Of a stretch of 64,000 bases of DNA, positions 52,348 to 61,657 are shown piece by piece. The translations under genes were made by a program, and so were the position numbers. Source of the stretch: Jejuia sp. UBA6058 (GTDB lineage Bacteria; Bacteroidota; Bacteroidia; Flavobacteriales; Flavobacteriaceae); assembly GCA_002428965.1 (NCBI GenBank), contig DIYI01000009.1:426490-490489 (forward strand), in the 5' to 3' direction. Each line of letters opens with the position of its first letter. The first letter of the stretch is position 1. The notes beneath the pieces were generated by a model. The model did no database searches. It saw only the letters and a list, made by a program, of their open reading frames with translations, and was not told the origin of the DNA.

Positions 52348-53655
52348 CTATAGTTCCGCATCTGTTCTTACTTTACGTTCACTAACACTAAAACGTCTTA
52401 TAATCAACCTTGAAGCTTTATTAAAATTGGCGTAATTATATACCCAATTTAAGAATACCACAAGTCTATTTCGAAATCCAACCAAAGCCATTAAATGAAT
52501 AAACATCCAAACTAACCAAGCGAAAAAACCGCTTAATTTTAATTTCCCAATATCAGCAACCGCTTTATTCCTTCCAATAGTAGCCATAGAACCTTTATCT
52601 ACATATTTAAAAGGCTTCAAGTTATTTTTACCGTTTAGAATTTTTGGAAAGTTTTTTGAAAGATTCATGGCTTGTTGAATAGCAGGTTGCGCTACCTGTG
52701 GATGTCCATTTGGATAATCCTCGCAATTCATTTGCGCTATATCCCCAAGAGCAAATACATTCTCAAACCCCTTAACTTTATTATACTCATCCACATAATA
52801 ACGTTTATTTCTAGGGTTATAGCAATCTTCTGGAAATCCTTCAATTAAATTACCGATGACTCCAGCAGACCAAATTACTGTGCGCGTTTTAAAAGTTTTT
52901 CCATCTTTGGTTTTTACTACCTCTCCGTCATAATCTGTTACAATCGTATTTGTATGAATGTCAACACCCAAAGCCCTTAGAGCATCAGCAGATTTTTCGG
53001 AAGACTTCTCACTCATGGGTGGTAAAACTCTTGGAGCGCCTTCCAAAATATGGATTTGCATCAATTCCGGATCTAAATCTGGAAAATCTAAAGGCAATAC
53101 ATTATGCTTAAATTCAGCAATGGCTCCTGCCAGTTCAACACCAGTTGGCCCCGCTCCAACAATCACAAAATTCAGTAAAAACTTTTTATCTTCCTCAGTA
53201 ATTGCAATAGTACTTTTTTCAAAATTTTGAAGAATCAAGCTACGTAAATTCAATGCCTGCGGAATGGTCTTCATGGGCATTGCATATTTTTGAATCTCAT
53301 GATTTCCGAAGAAATTAGTTCGCGTACCCGTATTGATGATCACGTAATCATAATGTAGATCTCCTATATCAGCGGTAATGGTTTGCGTTTTAGGATTTAT
53401 ATGTTCAACATCAGCCAACCTAAAATAAAAATTCTGTTGCCGCTTAATAAACATCCTTAAAGGGTATACAATAGAATCTGGTTCAATACCACTTGTAGAA
53501 ACTTGATACAACAAAGGCTGAAATGTATGATAGTTGTGCTTATTAAGCATTACGAGCTGAATAGGTAATTTTTTTAATTTTTTCACCAAGTTCAGGCCTG
53601 CAAATCCACCTCCAATAACTACTACTCGAGGTAATTCTGTTCTAGGAATATTCAT
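52348..53655 (-). CDS. ndh: Type II NADH dehydrogenase (NDH-2)
   Basis: A 435-residue FAD-dependent oxidoreductase that passes electrons from NADH to quinone without pumping protons. Two dinucleotide-binding motifs are clear: VVIGGGFAGLNLVKKL near residue 11 (FAD) and VIVGAGPTGVELAGAIAE near 165 (NADH). VFALGDIAQ (near 305) contacts FAD. The C-terminal hydrophobic helix (about 375-400) would attach it to the membrane. A complete ordinary copy and the first household gene beyond the island border. It is divergent from the M20 peptidase gene. Confidence 0.9.
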   Translation of the reverse strand: MNIPRTELPRVVVIGGGFAGLNLVKKLKKLPIQLVMLNKHNYHTFQPLLYQVSTSGIEPDSIVYPLRMFIKRQQNFYFRLADVEHINPKTQTITADIGDLHYDYVIINTGTRTNFFGNHEIQKYAMPMKTIPQALNLRSLILQNFEKSTIAITEEDKKFLLNFVIVGAGPTGVELAGAIAEFKHNVLPLDFPDLDPELMQIHILEGAPRVLPPMSEKSSEKSADALRALGVDIHTNTIVTDYDGEVVKTKDGKTFKTRTVIWSAGVIGNLIEGFPEDCYNPRNKRYYVDEYNKVKGFENVFALGDIAQMNCEDYPNGHPQVAQPAIQQAMNLSKNFPKILNGKNNLKPFKYVDKGSMATIGRNKAVADIGKLKLSGFFAWLVWMFIHLMALVGFRNRLVVFLNWVYNYANFNKASRLIIRRFSVSERKVRTDAEL

Positions 53656-53795
53656 AAAATACTTTTTACTTTTATTCTAGGTCAAAATTACAACAGCCAC
53701 CGAAAATAATGCGTGTTAAATTCGTTATTTTTACCACTATTAAACATTATTTCGATATAAACCAACCATATTTTTAATCTACTTTATATTTTGTT

Positions 53796-55184
53796 ATGAA
53801 TAGCATACAATCTTATCTAAAAGAGCACAAAGACCGTTTTTTGAATGAACTTATAGAACTTTTAAAAATTCCTTCTATTAGTGCAGATTCTGCTTATGAA
53901 AAGGATGTCATAAAAACCGCAGAAGTTATTAAGGTTAGTTTGGAAGATGCTGGATGCGAAACTGTTGAAATCTGCAAAACCGAAGGCTACCCCATAATTT
54001 ATGGCGAAAAAATTATTGATGACAGTTTGCCTACCGTTTTAGTCTACGGACATTACGATGTGCAACCACCAGACCCTTTAGAATTATGGAATTCTGCCCC
54101 TTTTGAACCTGTTATTGAAAAAACCGATATTCATCCCGAAGGCGCTATTTTTGCCAGAGGTGCTTGTGATGATAAAGGCCAATTGTACATGCATGTAAAA
54201 GCGGTAGAATTTATGACTGCAACCAATCAACTGCCGTGCAACGTAAAATTTATGATTGAAGGCGAAGAAGAAGTTGGTAGTAAAAGCTTATCCACTTTTG
54301 TAAAAAACAATAGTGACAAACTAAAGAATGATGTAATTCTTATATCAGATACTGGAATGATTGCCAAAGACGCGCCTTCCATTACGACAGGCTTACGAGG
54401 TTTAAGCTATGTAGAGGTAGAAGTTACAGGACCAAATCGTGATTTGCATTCAGGGCTATACGGAGGTGCAGTAGCCAATCCTATTAATATTCTTAGTAAA
54501 ATGATAGCCTCACTGCATGACGAAAACAACCGTATTACCATTCCTGGGTTTTATGAGAAGGTAGAAGAACCTTCAAAAGAAGACCGTGCTGAAATGGCAA
54601 AAGCACCTTTTAATCTAGAGGATTATAAAGATGCACTTGATATAGATGAAGTTTATGGAGAAACAGGCTACACCACCAACGAACGTAATTCCATTCGCCC
54701 CACACTAGATGTTAATGGTATTTGGGGTGGTTATATTGGCGAAGGTGCTAAAACGGTCATTGCCAGTAAAGCTTATGCTAAAATATCGATGCGCTTAGTA
54801 CCAAATCAAGATTGGGAAGAAATTACCAAGCTTTTTACAACCCATTTTAAAAATATAGCTCCAAAAGCTGTAAAAGTAAAAGTAACACCGCATCATGGTG
54901 GTCAAGGCTACGTAACACCAATTGATAATATTGGCTATCAAGCCGCTAGTAGGGCCTACCAAACTACTTTTGGTAAAATACCTATTCCGCAACGCAGTGG
55001 TGGAAGCATACCCATAGTCGCACTTTTTGAGCAAGAATTGAAAAGTAAAACCATACTTATGGGCTTTGGTTTAGATAGTGATGCTATACATTCGCCAAAC
55101 GAACACTTTGGTATTTGGAACTACCTTAAGGGCATTGAAACCATCCCCTATTTTTATAAATATTTTACTGAATTATTTAAATAA
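53796..55184 (+). CDS. M20-family dipeptidase/peptidase
   Basis: A 462-residue cytoplasmic metallopeptidase. Zinc-site landmarks are in order: VYGHYDVQPPD, GACDDKGQ, EGEEEVGS, ISDTG and a C-terminal IHSPNEHFG. A dimerisation domain sits between about 205 and 360. The length and motifs match the dipeptidase branch of M20 (acting on peptides such as carnosine-type or Xaa-dipeptides) rather than ArgE or DapE. It is followed directly by the intergenic repeat at 55190. Confidence 0.85.
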   Translation: MNSIQSYLKEHKDRFLNELIELLKIPSISADSAYEKDVIKTAEVIKVSLEDAGCETVEICKTEGYPIIYGEKIIDDSLPTVLVYGHYDVQPPDPLELWNSAPFEPVIEKTDIHPEGAIFARGACDDKGQLYMHVKAVEFMTATNQLPCNVKFMIEGEEEVGSKSLSTFVKNNSDKLKNDVILISDTGMIAKDAPSITTGLRGLSYVEVEVTGPNRDLHSGLYGGAVANPINILSKMIASLHDENNRITIPGFYEKVEEPSKEDRAEMAKAPFNLEDYKDALDIDEVYGETGYTTNERNSIRPTLDVNGIWGGYIGEGAKTVIASKAYAKISMRLVPNQDWEEITKLFTTHFKNIAPKAVKVKVTPHHGGQGYVTPIDNIGYQAASRAYQTTFGKIPIPQRSGGSIPIVALFEQELKSKTILMGFGLDSDAIHSPNEHFGIWNYLKGIETIPYFYKYFTELFK

Positions 55185-55189
55185 ATTTT

Positions 55190-55278
55190 GGGCGTTACCA
55201 CGCTTGCGTCGTGGCCGGGCTTTCACTAGTCGCTCCTCCTTTGTCAGGAGCTCCAACATGCCGTTCAATCCCTAACGC
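55190..55278. repeat. Flavobacterial palindromic intergenic repeat
   Basis: An 89-base GC-richer insert starting GGGCGTTACC and ending CCCTAACGC. It contains the small palindromes CCACG/CGTGG (55198-55202, 55210-55214) and GCTCCT/AGGAGC (55232-55237, 55246-55251). It begins 6 bases after a stop codon. I recall many similar elements with GGGCGTT...CCGGGCTTTC...CAATCCCTAACGC ends between genes in Flavobacteriaceae; this is the only copy I noticed here. Confidence 0.65.
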
Positions 55279-55293
55279 TAACAAAAAATTGCA

Positions 55294-56529
55294 ATGATAA
55301 AATCACAAGAATTTTCCAAAGAATGGACTAAGAAAGAAATAATTGTTTTCAAAGCTGTATTTACATATTTCTGCTTTTATATTTTCTTGATGTTTTTCTC
55401 ATCTTTTTTCGAGACACCATTTAGGTGGTTTGGATCTCTATTAGGGTTTACCTACGAATATAGTGTTAGTGGAAATGGAAGTGGGGACAATACTTATGCG
55501 TTTGTTACATTTTACACAACTATAGTATTATCTATACTAGTTAGTACCATTTGGATTTTAACTGATTGTAATAAAAAAAGTTACAATAAACTCTTTTATT
55601 GGTTTATTGTTGTTTTACGTATCTTTTTAATATGCGCCATGTTATTGTATGGTTTTGTAAAAATCTTTAAGGTTCAATTTCCAGACCCATCTTTATCAAA
55701 ACTTATGCAACCTTTAGGAGATTTTTCACCAATGGGACTAGCTTGGACGTATATGGGGCATTCCAAAATGTTTAATGTTTTCGTCGGCGCCATGGAAGTA
55801 TTAGGTGGTTTATTACTAATACCTAGACGCACCCAAACAATAGGGTCATTTATCGTTACGGGAGTTATGACCCATGTACTTATAATGAATTTGTGCTTTG
55901 ACATTCCTGTTAAACTTTTCTCAGCACATTTGGTTTTGATGAGTTTAGTCATCTTTTTAACAGACATTAAGCGTTTTATTAATGTTTTTATCATGAATAA
56001 ATCGGTTGGAGCTTACAAGTACTACCAACCTATAAACAATAAAAAGTACCTCAAAATCATCAGAATATTAAAAATCGTTGGATTATCAATTATCATATTA
56101 GGTGCATCTATATTTATGTTCCAAGCAGAACGAAAATTAAATAATTACAAAAAACCAGTTTTCTATGGTGTTTGGGAAACTGAGTACTTCATCAAAAACA
56201 AAGACACACTTCTACCATTAATTACAGATGGGAAAAGATGGCGCTATCTCATTATACAGAAGAAAGATAAAGCTCTAGTAAAATATATGAATGATAAGAC
56301 TGAATCCTTTTATTTCTCTGTCGATACCATTAGTGAAAAAATAAGTTTTAGAAGCTTTGAAGATAAGAATAATTCAATCTTGAAATATACCAGTATTAAA
56401 CCAAACTTTATGGAACTAAAGGGTAAAATTGATAATGATAGTCTCCATATTACTTTAAAGAAGAAAGATGAATTTCTTTTGAAATCCAGAGGCTTTAACT
56501 GGATAAATGAATCGCCTTTTAATAGATAA
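55294..56529 (+). CDS. DoxX-like membrane protein with C-terminal extracytoplasmic domain
   Basis: A 411-residue protein. The first 230 residues hold about six membrane helices with a DoxX/DoxD-like four-helix core (LLYGFVKIFK through MEVLGGLLLIPRRTQTIGSFIV). A further helix at about 250-272 precedes a soluble, beta-rich C-terminal domain (280-411) reminiscent of lipocalin-like small domains (YGVWETEYFIKN). Function unknown; DoxX proteins are linked to redox or membrane homeostasis. It lies 12 bases upstream of the EamA transporter gene. Confidence 0.7.
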   Translation: MIKSQEFSKEWTKKEIIVFKAVFTYFCFYIFLMFFSSFFETPFRWFGSLLGFTYEYSVSGNGSGDNTYAFVTFYTTIVLSILVSTIWILTDCNKKSYNKLFYWFIVVLRIFLICAMLLYGFVKIFKVQFPDPSLSKLMQPLGDFSPMGLAWTYMGHSKMFNVFVGAMEVLGGLLLIPRRTQTIGSFIVTGVMTHVLIMNLCFDIPVKLFSAHLVLMSLVIFLTDIKRFINVFIMNKSVGAYKYYQPINNKKYLKIIRILKIVGLSIIILGASIFMFQAERKLNNYKKPVFYGVWETEYFIKNKDTLLPLITDGKRWRYLIIQKKDKALVKYMNDKTESFYFSVDTISEKISFRSFEDKNNSILKYTSIKPNFMELKGKIDNDSLHITLKKKDEFLLKSRGFNWINESPFNR

Positions 56530-56541
56530 ACAGATTTATTT

Positions 56542-57399
56542 ATGCATAACCAGCACTTTAAAAACATATTAGAACTCAGTTTTGCTACCTTTTTAATAAG
56601 CACATCGGCAGTTCTAGGAAAGTACATCGATTTACCAGCAGCAGTTATTATTTGGTGGCGCGCTGCTTTGGCTCTTATTTTTCTCTATCTATTTTGTAGT
56701 TTTCAAAAGATAAATCTAAGATTAAAAACCTCAAAAGATAAGAGTACCATATTATTTAGCGCCATATTGTTAGCTGCGCATTGGATCACTTATTTCTATG
56801 CCATTAAAACTTCCAATGTATCAATTGGGATGCTTTCGCTCTTTACTTTTCCAGCAATAACATCAATTTTAGAACCTATCATTACAAGAACAAAATTTAA
56901 TTTAGTGCATTTGTTATTGGCCGTACTAGTTATGCTGGGTGTTTACATTTTAGCACCCGAATTTAATATTGAAAATTCAGATTTTATGGGCGTGGTCTGG
57001 GGTATTATTTCGGCTATTTTATTCTCTCTACGTAATATTATCTTAAAAAAAGGCACTACTGGATATAATGGTGTTGTTGTTATGCTCTATCAACTACTCA
57101 TAGTTACAATCTTGTTAATCCCAGTTATGTTTCTTTTTGATACCTCAAATATTAAAACGCAATATCCGTATGTAATTATGCTAGCTCTTTTAGCAACTGC
57201 CGTTGGTCATTCATTGTTAATAAAAAGCTTCAAACATTTTTCTGCAAGCACAGCTAGTATCATTTTAAGTACGCAGCCTATTTTTGGAATTATTCTTGCC
57301 TATTTGTTCTTGAACGAAATCCCAACATCAAATACATTTATAGGAGGCGCTCTCATTATTTCAACAGTAATTATTGAAAGTATCAGGTCTAAGAAATAA
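56542..57399 (+). CDS. EamA/DMT-family transporter
   Basis: A 285-residue inner-membrane protein with ten predicted helices arranged as two EamA repeats (about 5-135 and 145-280). The typical wording WWRAALALIFLYLF in helix 2 and IILSTQPIFGIILAYLFLNE in the last third are visible. Family members export metabolites or amino acids; the substrate cannot be told from the sequence. Probably co-transcribed with the DoxX-like gene. Confidence 0.85.
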   Translation: MHNQHFKNILELSFATFLISTSAVLGKYIDLPAAVIIWWRAALALIFLYLFCSFQKINLRLKTSKDKSTILFSAILLAAHWITYFYAIKTSNVSIGMLSLFTFPAITSILEPIITRTKFNLVHLLLAVLVMLGVYILAPEFNIENSDFMGVVWGIISAILFSLRNIILKKGTTGYNGVVVMLYQLLIVTILLIPVMFLFDTSNIKTQYPYVIMLALLATAVGHSLLIKSFKHFSASTASIILSTQPIFGIILAYLFLNEIPTSNTFIGGALIISTVIIESIRSKK

Positions 57400-57422
57400 C
57401 TAAAACTTTCAAAAAAAACAAA

Positions 57423-57485
57423 TTCTACACTTGTAGAATTGAATTTTTATTCTACATTTGTAGAAACAATTCTAAATTTGTAGAA
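57423..57485 (+). promoter_or_regulatory. Triple BlaI/MecI-type operator over a housekeeping promoter
   Basis: Three 16-base palindromes of the form TTCTAnAnTTGTAGAA occur at 57423-57438, 57450-57465 and 57470-57485. TTG (57431-57433) in box 1 and TACATTTG (57453-57460) in box 2 form a -33/-7 pair with a 19-base spacer, so both boxes cover the promoter. Box 3 covers the leader and ends directly at the ATG at 57486. Confidence 0.85.
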
Positions 57486-57851
57486 ATGCAATTATCAAAA
57501 TCAGAAGAGGAATTAATGAATCGCCTTTGGAAGCTTAAAAAAGCTTTCATGAAAGATTTATTAGAGGCTTATCCAGACCCAAAACCTGCAAATACAACAG
57601 TTGCAACATTATTGAAACGCATGACGGATAAAGGCTTCATTAACTACGAGCTTTTTGGAAAATCGAGACAGTATTATCCTTTAGTAAAAAAACAAGATTA
57701 TTTTTCTAAGCATGTAAACGGCTTGATAAAAAACTTTTTTAATGACAGTGCATCTCAGTTTGCCTCATTTTTCACTAAAGAAACTAATCTAACCAAAGAA
57801 GAGTTAGAAGACTTGAAATCTATAATTGATCAAGAAATTAAAAACAAATAA
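57486..57851 (+). CDS. BlaI/MecI-family transcriptional repressor
   Basis: A 121-residue winged-helix repressor. The DNA-binding half (1-75) has LSKSEEELMNRLWKLKKAFM and TTVATLLKRMTDKGFINYE as in BlaI/MecI; the C-terminal helix mediates dimerisation and bears the cleavage region in the family. Upstream are three palindromes matching the BlaI/MecI half site (TACA/TGTA), so it probably represses its own operon. The M56 partner gene follows after 5 bases, the classical regulator-sensor pair. Confidence 0.9.
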   Translation: MQLSKSEEELMNRLWKLKKAFMKDLLEAYPDPKPANTTVATLLKRMTDKGFINYELFGKSRQYYPLVKKQDYFSKHVNGLIKNFFNDSASQFASFFTKETNLTKEELEDLKSIIDQEIKNK

Positions 57852-57856
57852 GCACC

Positions 57857-60010
57857 ATGTGGTTATATATTCTGAAATCCAGCCTTTGTTTATTAGCATT
57901 TATTTGTTTCTATAAACTCTTTTTAGAGCGTGAAAGCGTACATAAATTTAAGCGCTTCTATCTTTTAGGGGCTTTAACGCTATCTTTCTTTATCCCTCTA
58001 ATAACTTTTACCGAATATATTGAACCCGCACCCTTTAATAATGAGACTGTTTCAGATTTAATCCTCACCACCAACCAGCAAATCACCGAAAATAACAGTC
58101 CTTCTAAAAATTATCTACCTATGATATTATGGTGTATTTATCTCTTGGGCAGTACAATTTTCGGTTTTCGATTTGTTAAAAACCTCTACCAGATTTCAAA
58201 TACAATAAAATCTAATACACACCATAAGAATCATCGTTTTATAAATGTTTTGTTACGAGAAAAAATAAATCCTCACAGCTTTTTTCGATATATCTTTTTA
58301 AATAAACACAAGTTTGAACAAAACTTGATTCCTAAAGAAGTGCTTTTGCACGAACAAACACATGCAACCCAACTGCACGCACTCGATACGTTAATTCTTG
58401 AAGTTGCTCAGATACTCCTTTGGTTTAATCCTTTAATATATATTTTGAAACGCTCTATTAAACTTAATCATGAGTTTTTAGCAGATCAATATGTAATTAG
58501 TCAAGGAGGTACTCCCACTGAATATCAAAACTTATTACTGGCATTCTCATCAAATGCTTTAGAACCACAATTGGCAAATGCCATAAATTATTCATCAATT
58601 AAAAAACGATTAACAGTTATGAAAACAAAAACATCAAAAACAAAATTATGGAGCACGAGTTTGGTTCTGCTTCCCTTATTAGTCATTCTAATTTATGGTT
58701 TAAGTTCGCATAAAACGATAGTAAAAGACAATACTCAAGAAAACTCTATTCAAAATCATACAGCAAGAAGCATTGAAATTGAAGTATTGAAAAATGGAAC
58801 CTATAAGATAGATGGTATTTCGGCTACCAAGGCTTCATTTGTAGAGACAATTAATACATTGCATCAAGACATTTCTACCGAAATACGCAATCGAATTATA
58901 AACATCCATATTAATGACCAAAAAAAGGTAGCGGATGAGGAAGTATGGTTTATTTATAATGCGGTTATTGACTATGGCTTTTATCGTATTGTAACCTACA
59001 ATCAAGAAATAATTCGCAGTAAAGGGAATACACCTTTTGCTATTAATAACTCTGACAATAAAAAATATCAACAAAAAGCAACAATACAGGAAATTAATGA
59101 ATATAACCAGATAATACAAAAAGTGAATTCTTACCCCGAAAATAGCAGAATATTTAAACAAAAGGTTGTAGAGCGCCTTCAGAACATCTACAATAAAATG
59201 AGCGCGCCACAAAAAGCTAATGCGGAACCATTCCCTAAATTTCCTAAACAACAAAAAGCGACCAAAAAACAACTGGCTGAGTATAACAAGTTAGCTGTTT
59301 ATTATAATAAAATGCTCACCAACAAAGAGAATACACGCATTCTGATGCAAGATGTGGAGCAACTAAAATATATTTATAGTTTAATGACGGAAAAGCAACG
59401 TAAGAAAGCTGAACCCTTTCCTAATTTTCCCCCTCCGCCAAAAGCACCAAAGTCACCAACTGCCCCTAAACCTCCAAAGGCTCCAAATACGAATGCTGAA
59501 ATGACTGTACCCAAACCACCTAAACCAAGAATAAAAAGAGCAATTCAAACGCCTGATTCGTCTAAAACTGGATTTATTGAAATAAATGGTGAAGATTATT
59601 TCTATGCAATAAAAGATGGAAAAACGAAATATTATAACCGCTGGGGAATTGAAGTAGACAAACAAGGAAATAAATTATCAACGAAACAAACTGATGGCAA
59701 AAATGTTGTTGAAGGACAAAAAATATCAAAAGTCTATAAAAACAATAAAGTAGTTGCTGAATTCAAAAAAACTTGGGATGATAAAGAATTTAATCAGATC
59801 CCACCACCACCTCCGCCAAAACCAAAAGCTCCGTTAGACTATGTGATTGAAAAGGCCAAAGAAGGTGCATCGTTCTATTATAATGACAAAAAAATCACAT
59901 CAGACAAAGCCATCGATTTACTTAAAAATGATAAGAATCTACATATTTCTTCCAAATCGCAAAATGGAAAAGCGGTTGTGAAAATTCAAAATAAACCTAT
60001 AACATTATAG
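57857..60010 (+). CDS. M56-family (BlaR1-like) membrane metallopeptidase
   Basis: A 717-residue membrane peptidase. N-terminal helices at about 1-18, 35-50 and 90-107 precede the zinc motif HEQTH (near residue 168) with a third ligand in NHEFLADQ; another helix lies near 272-290. The periplasmic part (300-717) has two copies of a roughly 57-residue helical repeat ending AEPFPxFP, a proline-rich linker (about 515-560) and a small C-terminal domain. It has no beta-lactam-binding domain as in BlaR1, so the sensed signal is different. It would inactivate the BlaI-type repressor just upstream. Confidence 0.85.
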   Translation: MWLYILKSSLCLLAFICFYKLFLERESVHKFKRFYLLGALTLSFFIPLITFTEYIEPAPFNNETVSDLILTTNQQITENNSPSKNYLPMILWCIYLLGSTIFGFRFVKNLYQISNTIKSNTHHKNHRFINVLLREKINPHSFFRYIFLNKHKFEQNLIPKEVLLHEQTHATQLHALDTLILEVAQILLWFNPLIYILKRSIKLNHEFLADQYVISQGGTPTEYQNLLLAFSSNALEPQLANAINYSSIKKRLTVMKTKTSKTKLWSTSLVLLPLLVILIYGLSSHKTIVKDNTQENSIQNHTARSIEIEVLKNGTYKIDGISATKASFVETINTLHQDISTEIRNRIINIHINDQKKVADEEVWFIYNAVIDYGFYRIVTYNQEIIRSKGNTPFAINNSDNKKYQQKATIQEINEYNQIIQKVNSYPENSRIFKQKVVERLQNIYNKMSAPQKANAEPFPKFPKQQKATKKQLAEYNKLAVYYNKMLTNKENTRILMQDVEQLKYIYSLMTEKQRKKAEPFPNFPPPPKAPKSPTAPKPPKAPNTNAEMTVPKPPKPRIKRAIQTPDSSKTGFIEINGEDYFYAIKDGKTKYYNRWGIEVDKQGNKLSTKQTDGKNVVEGQKISKVYKNNKVVAEFKKTWDDKEFNQIPPPPPPKPKAPLDYVIEKAKEGASFYYNDKKITSDKAIDLLKNDKNLHISSKSQNGKAVVKIQNKPITL

Positions 60011-60027
60011 ATCTACATAGCCAATTT

Positions 60028-60058
60028 AAGGTTGGTATAAGTAAAATATGCCGACCTT
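60028..60058 (+). terminator. Terminator after the BlaI/M56 operon
   Basis: aaggttggtata (60028-60039) pairs with tatgccgacctt (60047-60058) over 12 bases including two G-U pairs, with a 7-base loop, followed by TTTTTCT. Confidence 0.75.
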
Positions 60059-60127
60059 TTTCTAAAAAAATGTAACAAAACAACTGCTTTAACGTTCTAA
60101 TAGTCAATCAATCAAAAACCTATCAGT

Positions 60128-61228
60128 ATGTTAAAGCGCTTTTTTATTATCTGTTCTGGAGCAGATACCGATATTCTTGACAAATGCTCTTCTGGGGAGC
60201 AAAATAAATATGCAGGTATTGGTGCCACTGTATTTTTTACTGCAGCAATGGCATTTATTGCTGCGGGTTATGCACTTTACACAGTTTTTGACAATATATT
60301 TGCAGCTATATTTTTTGGTTTAATTTGGGGGCTTCTAATTTTTAATTTAGACCGCTACATCGTATCCACAATAAAAAAAACAGGCAGTGCTTTGGATGAG
60401 TTTATTAAGGCTTCTCCAAGAATTATCTTAGCCGTAATTATTGCCATAGTAATCGCAAAACCCTTGGAGTTAAAGATTTTTGAGAAGGAAATTAATCAAG
60501 TCCTTCTAGAAGAGAAAAATGCTATGACTTTGGCTAATAAAAATCAAATAGCAGAACAATTTACACCTGAAATTACTTCACTCCAAAATGACATCGCATC
60601 TCTAGAAAAACAAATTGCGGATAAAGAAACTGAAGTCAATAATTTATATGATATATATATTTCTGAAGCCGAAGGAACTGCGGGCACTAAACTTTTAGGA
60701 AAAGGTCCGGTTTATAAAGAAAAACGAGATAAACACGATGCGGCTCTTTCAGACTTACAAACACTCAAAGCTGAAAATAGAGATAAAATCCAAGTGGCGG
60801 AGACCAAAATTGTGGAATTACAAAAAGGCTATAGTACACAAGTAATGGACACCCAGCCAATAATTTCAAATTTTGATGGCTTAATGGCTCGTGTTAATGC
60901 TTTAGACAAATTGCCCTGGTTACCATCTTTTTTCATATTCTTACTATTTCTGGCAATAGAAACAGCACCAATTTTTGCAAAGTTAATATCACCCAAAGGC
61001 GTTTATGATTATAAATTGGAAGACGAGGAAGAGACAATAAAACACTTGATTCTGCAAAATAAGCACCAGAGATCTGTAATTCTTAAAACTGAAAACACCA
61101 TAAATGATAATGTATATGGTGATATTGAAACTGATGAAGAGTTATTTACCTATAAAAGCAAAAAAGCCCGCGAATTGCTACAAATGCAGGCCGATGCGTT
61201 TTATAAAAAACAGAAATCTATTTTATAA
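60128..61228 (+). CDS. DUF4407 membrane protein with coiled coil
   Basis: A 366-residue protein. It starts LKRFFIICSGADTDIL, a DUF4407 signature, followed by three membrane helices (about 33-53, 56-75, 95-113), a long charged coiled coil (120-250; LQNDIASLEKQIADKETEVN), a last helix (about 265-287) and a cytoplasmic tail. The arrangement suggests a membrane anchor with a periplasmic coiled coil. Function unknown. Its stop abuts the stop of the convergent STAS gene without a gap. Confidence 0.85.
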   Translation: MLKRFFIICSGADTDILDKCSSGEQNKYAGIGATVFFTAAMAFIAAGYALYTVFDNIFAAIFFGLIWGLLIFNLDRYIVSTIKKTGSALDEFIKASPRIILAVIIAIVIAKPLELKIFEKEINQVLLEEKNAMTLANKNQIAEQFTPEITSLQNDIASLEKQIADKETEVNNLYDIYISEAEGTAGTKLLGKGPVYKEKRDKHDAALSDLQTLKAENRDKIQVAETKIVELQKGYSTQVMDTQPIISNFDGLMARVNALDKLPWLPSFFIFLLFLAIETAPIFAKLISPKGVYDYKLEDEEETIKHLILQNKHQRSVILKTENTINDNVYGDIETDEELFTYKSKKARELLQMQADAFYKKQKSIL

Positions 61229-61507
61229 TTAAGCAGCTTCTGATGTATTGAAATGATCATAAAGTTCTTTACATCCTAAACCAATAATGCTAAGCTTTTT
61301 TTGTTGATCCATCGCCAAATTGTGAAGCTCTTTTAACGCCTCAACACCTTTTGCATCAATAGCCTGAACTTCATCAATATCTATCGTAAGGGTTTCTAGA
61401 GATTGTAGTGCCTCAGCAATTCTTTCTTTAAAGAATAATACATTTTCGTCTTTTAAAGCACCAATAAGTTTGTAATAATTGTTACGAACAGTAATTCTTA
61501 ATTCCAT
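61229..61507 (-). CDS. Single STAS-domain protein
   Basis: A 92-residue protein made of one STAS domain (anti-sigma-factor-antagonist fold). The loop after strand 3 reads AIDAKGVEAL, where SpoIIAA/RsbV have D-S-(S/T)-G with the phosphorylated Ser; here Ala and Lys replace both. It is therefore unlikely to be switched by serine phosphorylation in the usual way. It is a close paralogue of the next STAS gene (shared IxGLGCKELYDHF near the C-terminus), 150 bases away on the same strand. Partner unknown. Confidence 0.8.
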   Translation of the reverse strand: MELRITVRNNYYKLIGALKDENVLFFKERIAEALQSLETLTIDIDEVQAIDAKGVEALKELHNLAMDQQKKLSIIGLGCKELYDHFNTSEAA

Positions 61508-61657
61508 ATTAAAAGTGGTTTTTGAACGATAAAATTTGGGTTTTATCGATAAATTAGTGGATAAATATACAAAAATTAATTAAAATTCTTACTTTTTTGT
61601 ATATAAAGTAGTATTTTAGATTCATTGAAAGAGTTTAGTTGTCAAGACAATTCAACT

